A DNA stretch of 64,000 bases from Polynucleobacter necessarius (GCF_900095205.1 NZ_LT606951.1:1662263-1726262), one strand, 5' to 3'. Shown: positions 20,357 through 31,627, counted from the first letter of the stretch. Notes: generated from the sequence alone by a model not told the origin. Made by a program: numbers and translations.

Positions 20357-21280
20357 CTAAGAACCCCGCGGATGGTGCTGCTGATGAATCGATTTCAGTC
20401 TTTCTCTTGCCACATGGGTGTAGATCTGAGTGGTAGAGATATCGGCATGGCCTAAAAGCAACTGCACCACCCTTAAATCGGCCCCATGATTGAGTAAATG
20501 GGTTGCAAATGCATGCCGTAGGGTATGGGGAGACAACGCCACCGAAATATTGGCTAAGGTGGCATAACGCTTAATCAGCGCCCAGAATGCCTGACGTGTC
20601 AAACCAGTGCCCTTATGGCGCCCTACAAAAACTGCGTCCGAACTCTTGCCCTCTAGCAAGGGAGTACGCGCCTCAGCTAAATAGCGCCTTAACCACTGCC
20701 CTGCTTCACCGCCAAAAGGCACTAAGCGCTCTTTACCGCCCTTGCCATTGACCACACGGACCACGCCCTCGTTTAAACCCAAGGCAACGGTTTTTAAAGA
20801 AACAATTTCCGAAACGCGCAGGCCACTCGCATACATCAATTCCAACATGGTGCGATCACGCAAGCCCAAAGGAGTTTCAATGTCAGGGGTATTGAGTAAG
20901 GCAATCACTTGATCTTCGCTCAACGTTTTCGGGAAACGTAAGGCCTGCTTTGCAGCGCGCAAACCAATGCAAGGATCGCTTTTTACTAAATTGATTCGTA
21001 GCGCATGTCGATAAAAGCGCTTAAATACAGTTAAACGCCGATTGGCAGTAGTTGCCTTATCTGCACGACGATAGGCAATATAGGCAGTGAGGTCTTTTTC
21101 AGTGGCACTGTAGAGATCTCCACCTGAATCTGTGTAAAGCCACTGCGCTAATAGAAGTAGATCACGACGATATGCGGATAAGCTATTTTGCGCCAGCCCA
21201 TCCTCTAACCAACAAGCATCACAGAAGCGCTCAATCGCTTCTTGGCTTGCTGGGACAATCTTTAATGCATCTTTAGTCAC
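20357..21280 (-). CDS. xerD: Tyrosine recombinase XerD
   Basis: A 307-residue tyrosine recombinase with a SAM-like N-terminal DNA-binding domain ([16 protein letters not shown]) and the catalytic set: Arg in [11 protein letters not shown], Lys in [11 protein letters not shown], His-x-x-Arg in [15 protein letters not shown], His in LLGHADIS and Tyr in STTQIYTHV. With XerC it resolves chromosome dimers at dif. The start is GTG and lies inside the last codons of yajQ (8-base overlap). XerD rather than XerC is judged from the N-terminal sequence. Confidence 0.92.
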   Translation of the reverse strand: MTKDALKIVPASQEAIERFCDACWLEDGLAQNSLSAYRRDLLLLAQWLYTDSGGDLYSATEKDLTAYIAYRRADKATTANRRLTVFKRFYRHALRINLVKSDPCIGLRAAKQALRFPKTLSEDQVIALLNTPDIETPLGLRDRTMLELMYASGLRVSEIVSLKTVALGLNEGVVRVVNGKGGKERLVPFGGEAGQWLRRYLAEARTPLLEGKSSDAVFVGRHKGTGLTRQAFWALIKRYATLANISVALSPHTLRHAFATHLLNHGADLRVVQLLLGHADISTTQIYTHVARERLKSIHQQHHPRGS

Positions 21281-21758
21281 GGAAGTTGTTAAAGCCCAAT
21301 GGCGCTTCAGTTACTTCCTTTTTGAGGAGGGCCATGGTTTCTTGTAAATCATCCCGCTTAGCACCGGTGACGCGCACTGCATCGCCTTGAATGCTGGCCT
21401 GCACTTTAACTTTGCTGTCCTTAATAATCCGCACTACCTTTTTGGCCAACTCAGAAGTAATGCCCTTTTGAATCTTCATGGTCTGCTTTCGCTTATCGCC
21501 ACCAATGGTTTCAGTTTTGTCATCTTTAAGGTAACGAACGTCCACGTTACGCTTAGCCATCTTATTAATGAGCACATCGCGTACCTGACCCAATTTAAAG
21601 TCATCATCACTAAGCAGGATTAAGGCTTCGTCTTTTTGCTCTATCCGACTATCGGAACCCTTGAAGTCAAAACGATTGCTAATTTCTTTGTTGGACTGTT
21701 CGATGGCATTTTTCAACTCAACCATGTCTGGTTCACACACTACGTTAAATGATGGCAT
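21273..21758 (-). CDS. yajQ: YajQ family nucleotide-binding protein
   Basis: A 161-residue protein with the DUF520 start [20 protein letters not shown], followed by [13 protein letters not shown] and [20 protein letters not shown]. YajQ proteins have two ferredoxin-like domains; some bind cyclic di-GMP and modulate transcription factors. A ribosome site (AAGGAG) precedes the ATG. It is divergent from murB and overlaps xerD by eight bases. Full length. Confidence 0.93.
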   Translation of the reverse strand: MPSFNVVCEPDMVELKNAIEQSNKEISNRFDFKGSDSRIEQKDEALILLSDDDFKLGQVRDVLINKMAKRNVDVRYLKDDKTETIGGDKRKQTMKIQKGITSELAKKVVRIIKDSKVKVQASIQGDAVRVTGAKRDDLQETMALLKKEVTEAPLGFNNFRD

Positions 21759-21873
21759 TTTTGCTCCTTAAATTTTTTGCTCAATTTCTGCATTTTCTAG
21801 ATATTTTGGGATCGGCTATTCGATTTATGCCCAAAAAATTTGCTCTAGATTCTTTTACGAATAAGATTGTGGC

Positions 21874-22911
21874 ATGAACCGTGCTCCAAATGCGCCTCTA
21901 CCAGCAAAATTGACCCCGAACTTGGGGTTAAAGATGCGTAATACCTTTGGTTTTGATGCTACTGCTGAGCTCGCCTACGAAGTCACCTCTACCAATCAAA
22001 TTGCTGAGGTGCTAGCTGACATCAACCATCAAAAAACATCTTGGCGTGTTTTAGGGGGTGGTAGCAACGTCATTCTTCCGCAAAAACTACGTGGCGCCAC
22101 GCTGCTCATGAATATATTGGGCCAAGAAATTCTCACATCTGATGAGAATTCCACTCTCTTGGCCGTAGGAGCTGGAGTGAGCTGGCATGACCTAGTTGCC
22201 TGGACTCTAGAAAATGATCTGCCCGGCCTAGAAAACTTAGCACTCATTCCTGGAACCGTTGGCGCAGCACCTATTCAAAATATTGGTGCTTACGGCGTTG
22301 AGGTTGGCGAGTCCATTGCTTACATCGAAGCCTATGACTCCAAAGAACAAACCTTTGTCACTCTCACGAAAGAAGACTGCCAGTTTGCTTATCGCGATAG
22401 CTACTTTAAACAACATCCCAACCGATTTATTGTGACAAAGGTCGTCTTTAAAATACCTAAAGACTGGGAAGCGCGGATTTACTACGCAGATCTTGCTAAA
22501 CAATTTTCGGAAAACAGCAATCCAAGTCCTGAGGATATTTTTTTAGCAGTCTGCAAAATCCGCACTCAGAAGTTACCCGACCCAAAAGTCATTGGAAACA
22601 CCGGAAGCTTTTTTCAGAATCCGATTGTTTCCAATGAACAGCACGAAACCTTACTCAAGTCATATGCATCTTTAGTTTCTTATCCAGATGCGCCAGGCAC
22701 AAGAAAGCTTGCTGCAGGGTGGCTGATTGATCAATGTGGCTTTAAGGGTCAGCGCATGGGTTCTGTTGGTGTCTACGAGAACCAAGCGCTTGTTCTAGTC
22801 AATCATGGCGGAGGCACTGCCCAAGACATCCTCAGTCTGGCGAAATGTATTCAGGACAAGGTGCGCGCAGAATTTGGTGTCAGTCTACAGATTGAGCCCA
22901 ATATCCTCTGA
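21874..22911 (+). CDS. murB: UDP-N-acetylenolpyruvoylglucosamine reductase
   Basis: A 345-residue flavoenzyme: LKMRNTFGFDATAELAYEVT at the start, FAD loop RVLGGGSNVILP, PGTVGAAPIQNIGAYGVEVG, YRDSYFK, GNTGSFFQNP and GWLIDQCGFKGQRMG, with the final Glu in LQIEPNIL. It reduces UDP-GlcNAc-enolpyruvate to UDP-MurNAc for peptidoglycan. The YRDS motif in the middle and the short C-terminal domain indicate a type I (E. coli-like) enzyme. Intact. Confidence 0.95.
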   Translation: MNRAPNAPLPAKLTPNLGLKMRNTFGFDATAELAYEVTSTNQIAEVLADINHQKTSWRVLGGGSNVILPQKLRGATLLMNILGQEILTSDENSTLLAVGAGVSWHDLVAWTLENDLPGLENLALIPGTVGAAPIQNIGAYGVEVGESIAYIEAYDSKEQTFVTLTKEDCQFAYRDSYFKQHPNRFIVTKVVFKIPKDWEARIYYADLAKQFSENSNPSPEDIFLAVCKIRTQKLPDPKVIGNTGSFFQNPIVSNEQHETLLKSYASLVSYPDAPGTRKLAAGWLIDQCGFKGQRMGSVGVYENQALVLVNHGGGTAQDILSLAKCIQDKVRAEFGVSLQIEPNIL

Positions 22912-22916
22912 AGATT

Positions 22917-23184
22917 TATTCGTAATGTGTCCACATTCTCAGAATGCGTACTGTTTTTTCTTTTTTGAAAACTTCATACACCAAGCGATGCTGAATATTG
23001 ACTCTTCGAGAATAAGCCCCGCTCTCAGGTCGCCCACTAATTTCTCATAAGGCGGCGGATTTTGAAAAGGATCAACCTCTAAAACGTCTAGTAAAGATTG
23101 AGCTTTATCCCTTAAATCTGCTACGACTATCTTTTTTGCGTCCTTTAAGGCGTATTTGGAATAAACCAAATTCCAAGCTACCAC
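22917..23184 (-). pseudogene. YoeB/Txe-type toxin, broken by a dinucleotide duplication
   Basis: The first part reads WNLVYSKYALKDAKKI and NPPPYEKLVGDL, typical of Txe/YoeB mRNA interferases. After GDL the frame turns into nonsense, but the next frame continues YSRRVNIQHRLVYEVFKKEK and ends RMWTHYE, the family's catalytic C-terminus. The sequence CTGAGAGCGGGGCTTAT on the coding strand becomes the expected LSGAY when one AG is removed, so an AG duplication (forward 23022-23026) explains the break. The catalytic Arg/His end is therefore lost from the protein. The start overlaps the antitoxin gene by seven bases, as usual in these operons. Confidence 0.85.
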
Positions 23185-23420
23185 TTCAATGCCTTTTTAC
23201 TCTTGGATAGCGGTTCAGCCATGCCTTCTTTAATGGATTCGCGCATACCCGGAATCGCCAAAAGAAATAATGTCTCCTGAATGGCACTCCAGTCTTCTTC
23301 AGAAACTAAGACTGCCTTAGCTCGCTTCCCAAAAATAACGATGGGTTGATGAGACTCTGCCGCCTGATCTATGAGGCGGTAAAGACTTGCTCTGGCTTCG
23401 CTTGCGGTTAATGTAGTCAT
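23178..23420 (-). CDS. Phd/YefM-type antitoxin
   Basis: An 80-residue protein starting MTTLTASEARASLYRLIDQA, then HQPIVIFGKRAKAVLVSEED, the DNA-binding N-terminal fold of the Phd/YefM family; the C-terminal region (KEGMAEPLSKSKKALKW) would wrap the toxin. The ATG at 23420 follows AGAGGAA; a longer frame to 23468 lacks such a site. It is the first gene of a toxin-antitoxin pair and is intact, while the toxin behind it is frameshifted. It would also be expected to repress its own promoter. Confidence 0.88.
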   Translation of the reverse strand: MTTLTASEARASLYRLIDQAAESHQPIVIFGKRAKAVLVSEEDWSAIQETLFLLAIPGMRESIKEGMAEPLSKSKKALKW

Positions 23421-23501
23421 AGCATTTCCTCTGATGACTATAGCACGCAAAAGCGTACGCTTTGTCAAACTCTTTAGGCGCTTGGAACGGCCCTTTGCTT
23501 A

Positions 23502-24767
23502 CTACAGATCTACCTCCACTTTTGCTAGCTCTACTTTCGCCTTGCCTTCAGCTAATTGCACCTGATACATATTGTTAACTTGAAGCTCTCGAGGGTTGCG
23601 TACTGCATGTAGCTCACTCTTACCCCCACTCAAAATCACCGCATATCCTCGCTCTAGTGTTCGTTGAGGATTGAGCATCTCTAGTTGTGACTGGTAATGC
23701 GATTGATTACGCTTCCAATTTTCCATGCGCACAGACCAAGCCTGATTCAGTCTTTGTTGCCAACCCTGAATTTGTTCACGCATCCGATCAGGATTGGGCA
23801 AGGCATGACTTAATCTCAACGCGAGTTGATCTAAGGTTTGAGCTTCGCATTCCACTCGTTGATTAATTCGCTGTAACAATGCCTGCGTGATGGCATCAAG
23901 CTCTTGTAGCAATTGATCTCGGCGTGGAGCCGCCAATTCTGCAGCTCCGGTTGGTGTAGGGGCCCGCAGATCCGCAACAAAATCTGCGATGGTGAAATCC
24001 GTTTCGTGCCCAACACCACTGACTATCGGAATAGTGGATTGTGCAATGGCGTATGCCAATTGCTCATCGTTAAATGCCCAGAGATCCTCAATACTGCCTC
24101 CACCGCGCACTAACAAAATGACATCAACTACATTTTCCTGTTCGGCAGCTTTCAGAGCACTGATTATTCCAGCGGGTGCGTCAGGCCCCTGTACTAAGGT
24201 TGGATAAATCACAAGGGGAATATGTGGCGCTCTTCTTGCCAAAGTACTCAGAACATCTTTGAGTGCTGCTGCTTGTGGGGAAGTGATGATGCCAATCACT
24301 CGAGGATGTAGCGGAATTTCACGCTTACGCTCTTCATCAAATAAGCCCTCTTTGGCTAACTTGGCTTTGAGCTTTAAGAAGGCTTCGTAAAGCCCACCCA
24401 TGCCAGCACGGCGCAAAGTTTGGATGGTTAGCTGAATATCTCCTCGGGGAACATACATTCCCAAGCTAGCGCTCACCTCAACCAAATCTCCTGATTGCGG
24501 CATAAAGCCAACCTGGCCATTGCGTCCCCGGAACATGACGCAGCGGATTTGCCCCTCTGCGTCCTTTAAGGAAAAATACCAATGCCCACTGTCATAAGCC
24601 TTGAAGTTGGAAATCTCCCCGCTCACCCATACGGTATCAAAGCGGTCCTCCAAGGAAGCCGCAACGGCACGGTTAAGATCGCCAACACTCAGAATTTCCT
24701 TGATATCTCCGACATTTTTTCTCTTTAATCTAGCAACCATCTGACTTCGGGGTAAATAAATACCCAC
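23502..24767 (-). CDS. xseA: Exodeoxyribonuclease VII large subunit
   Basis: A 421-residue protein: N-terminal OB fold (VWVSGEISNFKAYDSGHWYF, CVMFRGRN), then the nuclease domain with GIITSPQAAALKDVLSTLARR, VDVILLVRGGGSIEDLWAFN and SGVGHETDFTIADFVADLRA, and a long coiled region (residues about 280-380). With XseB it degrades single-stranded DNA in both directions. The start at 24767 may be too early, since the conserved part begins near residue 25 (ILSVGDLNRAVAASLE). Divergent from the exbB pseudogene. Confidence 0.93.
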   Translation of the reverse strand: MGIYLPRSQMVARLKRKNVGDIKEILSVGDLNRAVAASLEDRFDTVWVSGEISNFKAYDSGHWYFSLKDAEGQIRCVMFRGRNGQVGFMPQSGDLVEVSASLGMYVPRGDIQLTIQTLRRAGMGGLYEAFLKLKAKLAKEGLFDEERKREIPLHPRVIGIITSPQAAALKDVLSTLARRAPHIPLVIYPTLVQGPDAPAGIISALKAAEQENVVDVILLVRGGGSIEDLWAFNDEQLAYAIAQSTIPIVSGVGHETDFTIADFVADLRAPTPTGAAELAAPRRDQLLQELDAITQALLQRINQRVECEAQTLDQLALRLSHALPNPDRMREQIQGWQQRLNQAWSVRMENWKRNQSHYQSQLEMLNPQRTLERGYAVILSGGKSELHAVRNPRELQVNNMYQVQLAEGKAKVELAKVEVDL

Positions 24768-25028
24768 AGATACTCATGAACCTAGAATGGAACGCCTATA
24801 AGTAAGTAATTACTGACCCAAAACGTCTCATAAATCCAACACATCTAACATAAGTTATTGATTTATATAATAATTAATTCAGCCATTCTATTCATATTTA
24901 TCTTACTTAAAAGTGAATTCACCATCATTCAAGGACTTAGAGCATCCATTCAAAAAAGTTTTGCACAGACTTATCCACAGGTTAGCTTTCTGAAATCAGC
25001 TTTTTAATTCAGCTAAAGTACTAAGCTT
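24768..25028. promoter_or_regulatory. Divergent intergenic region with a perfect DnaA box
   Basis: This AT-rich 261-base gap separates xseA (minus) from the exbB pseudogene (plus) and should hold both promoters. At 24971-24979 it contains TTATCCACA, a perfect consensus DnaA box on the plus strand. I saw no second close match and no clear Fur-type operator. A single box may be chance or a regulatory site. Confidence 0.4.
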
Positions 25029-25671
25029 ATGTACTCCATCTTACTATCCGCCGGCTGGCCCATTTGGCCTCTACTCATTATTTCTATTGTGGGCTTAGCG
25101 ATCGTTCTTGAACGTAGTTGGTATTTTGCGCCAAACGCATATTTTCCAAAAAAACTGCCTAGAAACTACTTTTTCTCTTGCAAATCAGATGGTTAAGGAA
25201 AAATCGGCGATTTCTGAGCTCCAAATAACTGAATTAGCCTCCATTGCTCCATCATCCCCGCTTTTAGCCTGCACCCTCAAAGAAAAGCTATTGGGCAACA
25301 GCCCTGACTCAGCCTTAGAAGAGTTGCAAGTGACCGCGCAAGCAACTTGGCAAAAATTAGACCGCTACCTTGGTGCGCTTGTCAAGATTGCCACTATCGC
25401 CCCCTTACTGGGTCTGTTTGGCACCGTGGTAGGCATGATCGAAATTTTCGGCAGCCAAGGCGCCATCAATGGCTCAACCGGCAGCCCGCAATAATTAGCA
25501 CATGGTATTTCTGTGGCGCTCTACAACACCGCATTTGGTTTACTCATTGCTATTCCAGCGTTAGCAGCATGGCGTGGTTTACGGGCAATGGCAAATCAAC
25601 GTCAACGCGAGTGCGAAGAATTTACCCGCCAACTTTATAAGAAACTATATCCGAGTGATTCCACTAAATGA
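25029..25671 (+). pseudogene. exbB: ExbB/TolQ-type proton channel, two lesions
   Basis: The start MYSILLSAGWPIWPLLIISI and IVLERSWY is the first helix of an ExbB/TolQ protein. An extra T in the TTTT run at 25124-25127 shifts the frame; the correct frame resumes as LRQTHIF and runs through the ExbB core GLFGTVVGMIEIFG. It then meets TAA at 25492-25494 in a position where relatives have Gln (CAA), after which HGISVALYNTAFGLLIAIPA continues in the same frame. The stop overlaps the exbD ATG. A frameshift plus a nonsense change argue for real decay. The Tol-Pal paralogue tolQ is intact. Confidence 0.9.
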
Positions 25672-26145
25672 GTTGGTTAGAAACACATCCTCAAACTAGA
25701 AAACGATTTTCTCTCGGCAGTAGTGTTGCACCTGTTGAACCAGAAATTAATCTCATTCCGTTTATTGATGTGTTGTTAGTCGTATTAGTCTTTTTAATGA
25801 TCTCCACTACTTTTACTCGTTATCAGGAATTAGCCATTACTCTGCCGACAGCTAATGGCCACGAAAGCCAAGCGGAGGTTAAGCAAATTCATATTGCAGT
25901 GAGTCGTGATGGTCGCTTTGCCATTAACGGTAAGGTAACTAAGCGTTCGCAATTGAGTAGCGCATTAATACAACTTAGCGGACAAGGCGCTCAAAAAGAT
26001 GCTGCGAGTTCTTTACAGATCAATATTGATGCAGATGCTAGGGGCGCCCCATCAAGTAGTAATGACAGCACTTGAGGCAGCAAGAGATGCGAATCTCTCT
26101 AATATTGTCTTTAGCAGCCAATTGAATAACCAAGCCAAGAAGTAA
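25668..26145 (+). pseudogene. exbD: ExbD/TolR-type protein, frameshifted near the C-terminus
   Basis: The intact part has the ExbD transmembrane proton-path segment EINLIPFIDVLLVVLVFLMI with the conserved Asp. Around 26041-26044 one extra G in GGGG shifts the frame after NIDADAR; the original end is recovered in the next frame as APHQVVMTALEAARDANLSN, finishing QLNNQAKK at 26145. The lost part is the periplasmic domain end. With exbB also broken, this second Ton/Tol-like energising pair is non-functional. Confidence 0.88.
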
Positions 26146-26171
26146 GTTGCGAACAACGAAACCTCTTTTTT

Positions 26172-27263
26172 ATGTCCTCTTCTTTTTTCCGTAAAGCCCC
26201 CAAGTTTTGGGAAAGACGTGGCCCTACCAGCTTATTGCTTTGGCCGCTCTCCTGGCTTTATGGCTTGGTATTGCGCATGCGCAAGCTGATTCAGGATACT
26301 GGCTTAGTTAAATCCACACCCGTTCCTGTACCCATCATTATTGTTGGCAATATTCGTGTTGGAGGCACAGGCAAAACTCCGATTGTGATTGCTCTGGCGG
26401 ATCGATTGCTACAACTGGGCTGGCAACCTGGAATCATCAGTCGTGGTTATGGCTCTTCCTTGCAAAATACTCCATTACTAGTCACCAACAATTCTGATCC
26501 TGCATTAGTAGGCGATGAGCCTGTATTGATTGCAAAACGCACACACGATCAATTTCCAATTTGGGTTTTTCCTAAGCGTCAACAAAGTATTCGAGCTTTA
26601 CTCAAACACTCTCCTCATGTGAATGTAATCATTAGTGATGATGGTTTGCAACATAGTGGGTTGGCTCGCTGGCCTGCTCGTGAGGGAGGGCGTGATATTG
26701 AATTTGTGGTCCGTGATGGTCGCGGAGAAGGGAACCGTTTCCTGTTGCCTGCTGGCCCACTGCGCGAGTCAGCCACTCGCGAACGTGATGCCACTCTATT
26801 TACAGAAAAAGTAACGACTACCGACAGTGCAACTCACCTTCATGATGAATATTTTTTAGGAAGGCGTGGATTCTCACTCTTCAGTCATTTAGGTGACGCA
26901 TATCAATTAATTAATCCGAGCAATCATCGGTCTCTTGTGCAAATTGCCGACAGTTTTTTACCAAACAAAATCACTGCCGTTGCCGCTATAGGAAACCCCC
27001 AACGCTTTTTTGATGATCTACTCAAGCAAGGCATTGCCGCTAAAACGATCCCCCTACCAGATCATGCAAGCTATACCCCTGAGTTCTTTGAAAAGATTCA
27101 TGCGCAATGCATTCTGATTACCGAAAAAGATGCAGTGAAATGCTCTGACATTAAGGACGAACGTGTTTGGGTGGTACCAATGACTTTCAGCCTTCCTGAT
27201 AGCTTGGTTGAATGGTTGCAATCTATTTTGCAACGCCCTGACCCTTATCGCTACAACTTGTAG
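26172..27263 (+). CDS. lpxK: Tetraacyldisaccharide 4'-kinase
   Basis: A 363-residue protein with an N-terminal membrane anchor (SLLLWPLSWLYGLVLRMRKL), Walker A loop GNIRVGGTGKTPIVIALADR near residues 57-76, QPGIISRGYGSS, VGDEPVLIAKRT and SDDGLQHSGLAR. LpxK phosphorylates lipid A disaccharide at the inner membrane. It is followed by the Trm112-like gene and kdsB, a common order in betaproteobacteria that joins lipid A and Kdo synthesis. Intact. Confidence 0.95.
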   Translation: MSSSFFRKAPKFWERRGPTSLLLWPLSWLYGLVLRMRKLIQDTGLVKSTPVPVPIIIVGNIRVGGTGKTPIVIALADRLLQLGWQPGIISRGYGSSLQNTPLLVTNNSDPALVGDEPVLIAKRTHDQFPIWVFPKRQQSIRALLKHSPHVNVIISDDGLQHSGLARWPAREGGRDIEFVVRDGRGEGNRFLLPAGPLRESATRERDATLFTEKVTTTDSATHLHDEYFLGRRGFSLFSHLGDAYQLINPSNHRSLVQIADSFLPNKITAVAAIGNPQRFFDDLLKQGIAAKTIPLPDHASYTPEFFEKIHAQCILITEKDAVKCSDIKDERVWVVPMTFSLPDSLVEWLQSILQRPDPYRYNL

Positions 27264-27337
27264 GTTTGTCATGCCTAGTACTACACTGATGCCACTACAC
27301 TGTATTCACCTTATAAAGAAGCTCTATTACAAAAATC

Positions 27338-27517
27338 ATGGATAAAAGACTACTCAATATTTTGGTATGCCCTATGTGCAAAAGCCCATTGCATTTAGAC
27401 GCCGATAAGGGTGAACTCATTTGCAAAGCAGACCGCTTAGCCTACCCTATTCGTGATGATGTTCCTGTCATGCTGGTGGAAGAAGCGCGCAGCCTCACCC
27501 CTGATGAAATTTTTTAA
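27338..27517 (+). CDS. Trm112-family small protein (YcaR-like)
   Basis: A 59-residue protein: [20 protein letters not shown] then [20 protein letters not shown]. It is a short zinc-ribbon-like fold with two of the usual cysteines in C-P-x-C and one later Cys. Family members sit between lpxK and kdsB in many proteobacteria, exactly as here; their function in bacteria is not settled. It is too short for most gene finders but clearly coding, with near-perfect family spacing. Confidence 0.9.
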   Translation: MDKRLLNILVCPMCKSPLHLDADKGELICKADRLAYPIRDDVPVMLVEEARSLTPDEIF

Positions 27518-27538
27518 TCCATTGAATACTCCTCTTCA

Positions 27539-29085
<1,547 letters not shown>

Positions 29086-29113
29086 CCTATATTTAGTTAG
29101 TTTTAGCTAAATG

Positions 29114-29146
29114 AAAAAGGACTGCATTGCAGTCCTTTTCTTTTTG
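29114..29146. terminator. Bidirectional intrinsic terminator between adk and nrdR
   Basis: AAAAGGACTG-CATTG-CAGTCCTTTT forms a perfect 10-bp stem followed by CTTTTT on the plus strand and by a T-rich run on the minus strand. It ends adk and, in the opposite direction, the glyA-nrdR transcript. Confidence 0.9.
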
Positions 29147-29159
29147 TGAACTTACCCGA

Positions 29160-29611
29160 TTACTTCAATTCTTTGAGAGCGCTCTCAAAAGACTCAATAT
29201 CAGCAAAGCTTCGATACACCGATGCAAAACGAATATAAGCCACTTTATCGAGGCGCTTGAGTTCCCCGCATGACAAGCTCACCAACGCGGTCACTCGGAA
29301 TCTCTTTCTCACCAAGACTCAAAAGCTTCTCTTCAATTCTGGCGATGGATTCATCCACAGAATCTGAAGAGACTGGGCGCTCACGCAACGCTAGCTTGAG
29401 TGAACTAGCTAACTTATCGTGACTGTATTCTACTCGACTACCGTTCTTCTCTTCACGATAGCAGGTAGCACTAATTCCACGCGCTCATAGGTCGTAAAGC
29501 GTTTATCGCACTTGGCGCAACGGCGGCGACACGGCGAATAGTATCGCCCTCATCAGACACCCGAGTATCCAATACTTGGGTGTCTTCGTTATGGCAAAAA
29601 GGGCAGCGCAA
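29160..29611 (-). pseudogene. nrdR: Transcriptional repressor NrdR, three frameshifts
   Basis: From a TTG at 29611 the frame reads [20 protein letters not shown], the NrdR zinc ribbon. It is then broken three times: a GT duplication near 29529-29532 (inside the usual RRRRRCAKC), a GA duplication near 29448-29452, and an extra G near 29273-29277. The pieces [33 protein letters not shown] and [16 protein letters not shown] restore a normal-length protein with the ATP-cone. NrdR represses ribonucleotide reductase genes; its loss would deregulate them. It follows glyA, a frequent neighbour. Confidence 0.92.
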
Positions 29612-29638
29612 TTAGTTTTCTTTTTTGTAATGAATTAC

Positions 29639-30883
29639 TTAACCGTAGACTGGGAAACGCTTAGTGAGCTTAGCTACTTGCGCACGCACTTTAGCGATAT
29701 TGTCTGGATCATTGGGGTTATCCAACACATCAGTAATAAAGTGAGCCACCTGTTTTGCTTCGGCCTCTTTAAAGCCACGAGTGGTCATTGCAGGAGAGCC
29801 CAAACGAATACCACTAGTCACCATTGGTTTTTCTGGATCATTCGGAATACCATTTTTATTGCAAGTGATATGCGCTTCGCCTAGGACGCGTTCGGCTTCT
29901 TTGCCGGTCATTTTCTTGGCACGCAAATCCACCAACATCACATGAGAATCTGTACCACCAGAAACAATACGAAGTCCTCGCTCAATCAAAGTCTCTGCAA
30001 GTGCTTTGGCGTTAGCTACTACTTGCTTTTGATAATCCTTAAAGCTGGGCTCTGCTGCCTCTTTGAAAGCTACCGCTTTTGCAGCAATCACATGCATCAA
30101 AGGACCACCTTGTAAGCCTGGGAATACTGCTGAGTTAATGACTTTCTCATGCTCAGCCTTCATCAAAATGATGCCACCACGAGGACCGCGTAAGCTCTTA
30201 TGCGTAGTAGAAGTAACAATGTCTGCATGAGATACTGGGTTTGGATAAACGCCTGCCGCAACTAGTCCTGCATAGTGGGCCATATCGACCATAAAAATCG
30301 CGCCCACTTCTTTGGCTAATTTGCCAATGCGCTCAAAATCTATTTTTTTAGAGTAAGCAGATGCACCAGCAATAATTAATTTGGGTTTGTGCTCACGAGC
30401 CAAACGCTCCATTTGCTCGTAATCAATCTCTTCATTCTTATCGAGTCCATAAGCGATAGGGTTAAACCACTTACCGCTCATATTCAATGCCATACCATGA
30501 GTTAAGTGACCGCCTTCAGCCAAACTCATACCCATAAAGGTATCACCGGGCTTTAAGAATGCCAAAAATACAGCTTGGTTAGCAGATGCTCCGCAATGAG
30601 GTTGCACGTTGGCAGCCTCAGCACCAAATAAGGCCTTAACGCGATCGATCGCCAATTGCTCAGCAACATCCACGAATTCACAACCGCCGTAATAACGCTT
30701 ACCTGGATAACCTTCAGCGTACTTATTGGTCAACTGGGAGCCTTGGGCTTCCATTACAGCTGGTGAGGTGTAGTTTTCAGAAGCAATCAGTTCAATATGG
30801 TCTTCTTGACGCTTATTTTCGTTCTGAATAGCTTCCCATAACTGGGGGTCGGTTTTAGCTAAAGTATTTTGACGGTCAAACAT
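29639..30883 (-). CDS. glyA: Serine hydroxymethyltransferase
   Basis: A 414-residue PLP enzyme starting [20 protein letters not shown]; motifs [34 protein letters not shown], and the PLP lysine in [14 protein letters not shown]. It makes glycine and methylene-tetrahydrofolate from serine. I chose the ATG at 30883 because it matches the family N-terminus; an earlier in-frame start would add 14 residues. Divergent from tolQ with about 64 bases between. Confidence 0.96.
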   Translation of the reverse strand: MFDRQNTLAKTDPQLWEAIQNENKRQEDHIELIASENYTSPAVMEAQGSQLTNKYAEGYPGKRYYGGCEFVDVAEQLAIDRVKALFGAEAANVQPHCGASANQAVFLAFLKPGDTFMGMSLAEGGHLTHGMALNMSGKWFNPIAYGLDKNEEIDYEQMERLAREHKPKLIIAGASAYSKKIDFERIGKLAKEVGAIFMVDMAHYAGLVAAGVYPNPVSHADIVTSTTHKSLRGPRGGIILMKAEHEKVINSAVFPGLQGGPLMHVIAAKAVAFKEAAEPSFKDYQKQVVANAKALAETLIERGLRIVSGGTDSHVMLVDLRAKKMTGKEAERVLGEAHITCNKNGIPNDPEKPMVTSGIRLGSPAMTTRGFKEAEAKQVAHFITDVLDNPNDPDNIAKVRAQVAKLTKRFPVYG

Positions 30884-30947
30884 GGTAATAATCCTGATGA
30901 AATTGGATTGCTTAAGTAAAATCAACCTACATCATACAAAATCCACC

Positions 30948-31604
30948 ATGACCTCTACACAAGACCTCTCATTCCTCTCCCTAGTCCTCAATGCCAGCCT
31001 ATTAGTACAGTTGGTAATGTTGTTATTACTAGGGATATCCATCGCCTCTTGGACCATTATTTTTAAGAAAACAGCGGTTTTGCGTGGGGTTAGACAAGAT
31101 ACCGAGCGCTTTGAGCGTGACTTTTGGGCTGGCGGGGACCTCAACACCCTTCTAGAGGCAGCTCAACGCAATACCCGAAGCGATGCCGTTTTAGAGCATA
31201 TCTTCGAGGTGGGCATGCAAGAGTTCATGAAAGTACGTGAGATTGATGCAGCTAGACGGGCGATGAAGGCTACCTATCAACGCGAAATGGACCTCCTAGA
31301 GGCTAATTTGCCCTTTTTAGCATCCGTTGGCTCGGTTTCTCCTTATATTGGCCTATTTGGCACCGTCTGGGGAATCATGCATTCGTTCCGCGGCTTAGCC
31401 AATGTTCAGAACGCAACCCTTTCTGCAGTAGCCCCTGGAATTGCTGAGGCACTCATTGCGACAGCGATTAGTTTGTTTGCTGCTATTCCAGCCGTTGTTG
31501 CTTATAACCGTGCCGCAACCGATGTAGATCGCCTCTCCATTCGCTTTGAAACCTTTATTGAAGAGTTCACCAATATCTTGCAGCGTCAAACTGCAGGACG
31601 CTAA
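30948..31604 (+). CDS. tolQ: Tol-Pal system proton channel subunit TolQ
   Basis: A 218-residue inner-membrane protein with three predicted helices: residues about 14-40 (LLVQLVMLLLLGISIASWTI), and the C-terminal pair with PYIGLFGTVWGIMHSF and AEALIATAISLFAAIPAVVA, which line the proton path. It forms a motor with TolR that drives TolA across the periplasm during division. The ATG at 30948 fits the family; earlier in-frame starts lie in the glyA promoter region. First gene of the intact tol-pal operon. Confidence 0.95.
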   Translation: MTSTQDLSFLSLVLNASLLVQLVMLLLLGISIASWTIIFKKTAVLRGVRQDTERFERDFWAGGDLNTLLEAAQRNTRSDAVLEHIFEVGMQEFMKVREIDAARRAMKATYQREMDLLEANLPFLASVGSVSPYIGLFGTVWGIMHSFRGLANVQNATLSAVAPGIAEALIATAISLFAAIPAVVAYNRAATDVDRLSIRFETFIEEFTNILQRQTAGR

Positions 31605-31627
31605 TTGAAGCAATAGACGAAAAATTT

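Noticed and set aside
24768..25028. Fur box upstream of exbB
   Set aside because: The AT-rich stretch lacks a convincing GATAAT-type hexamer array.
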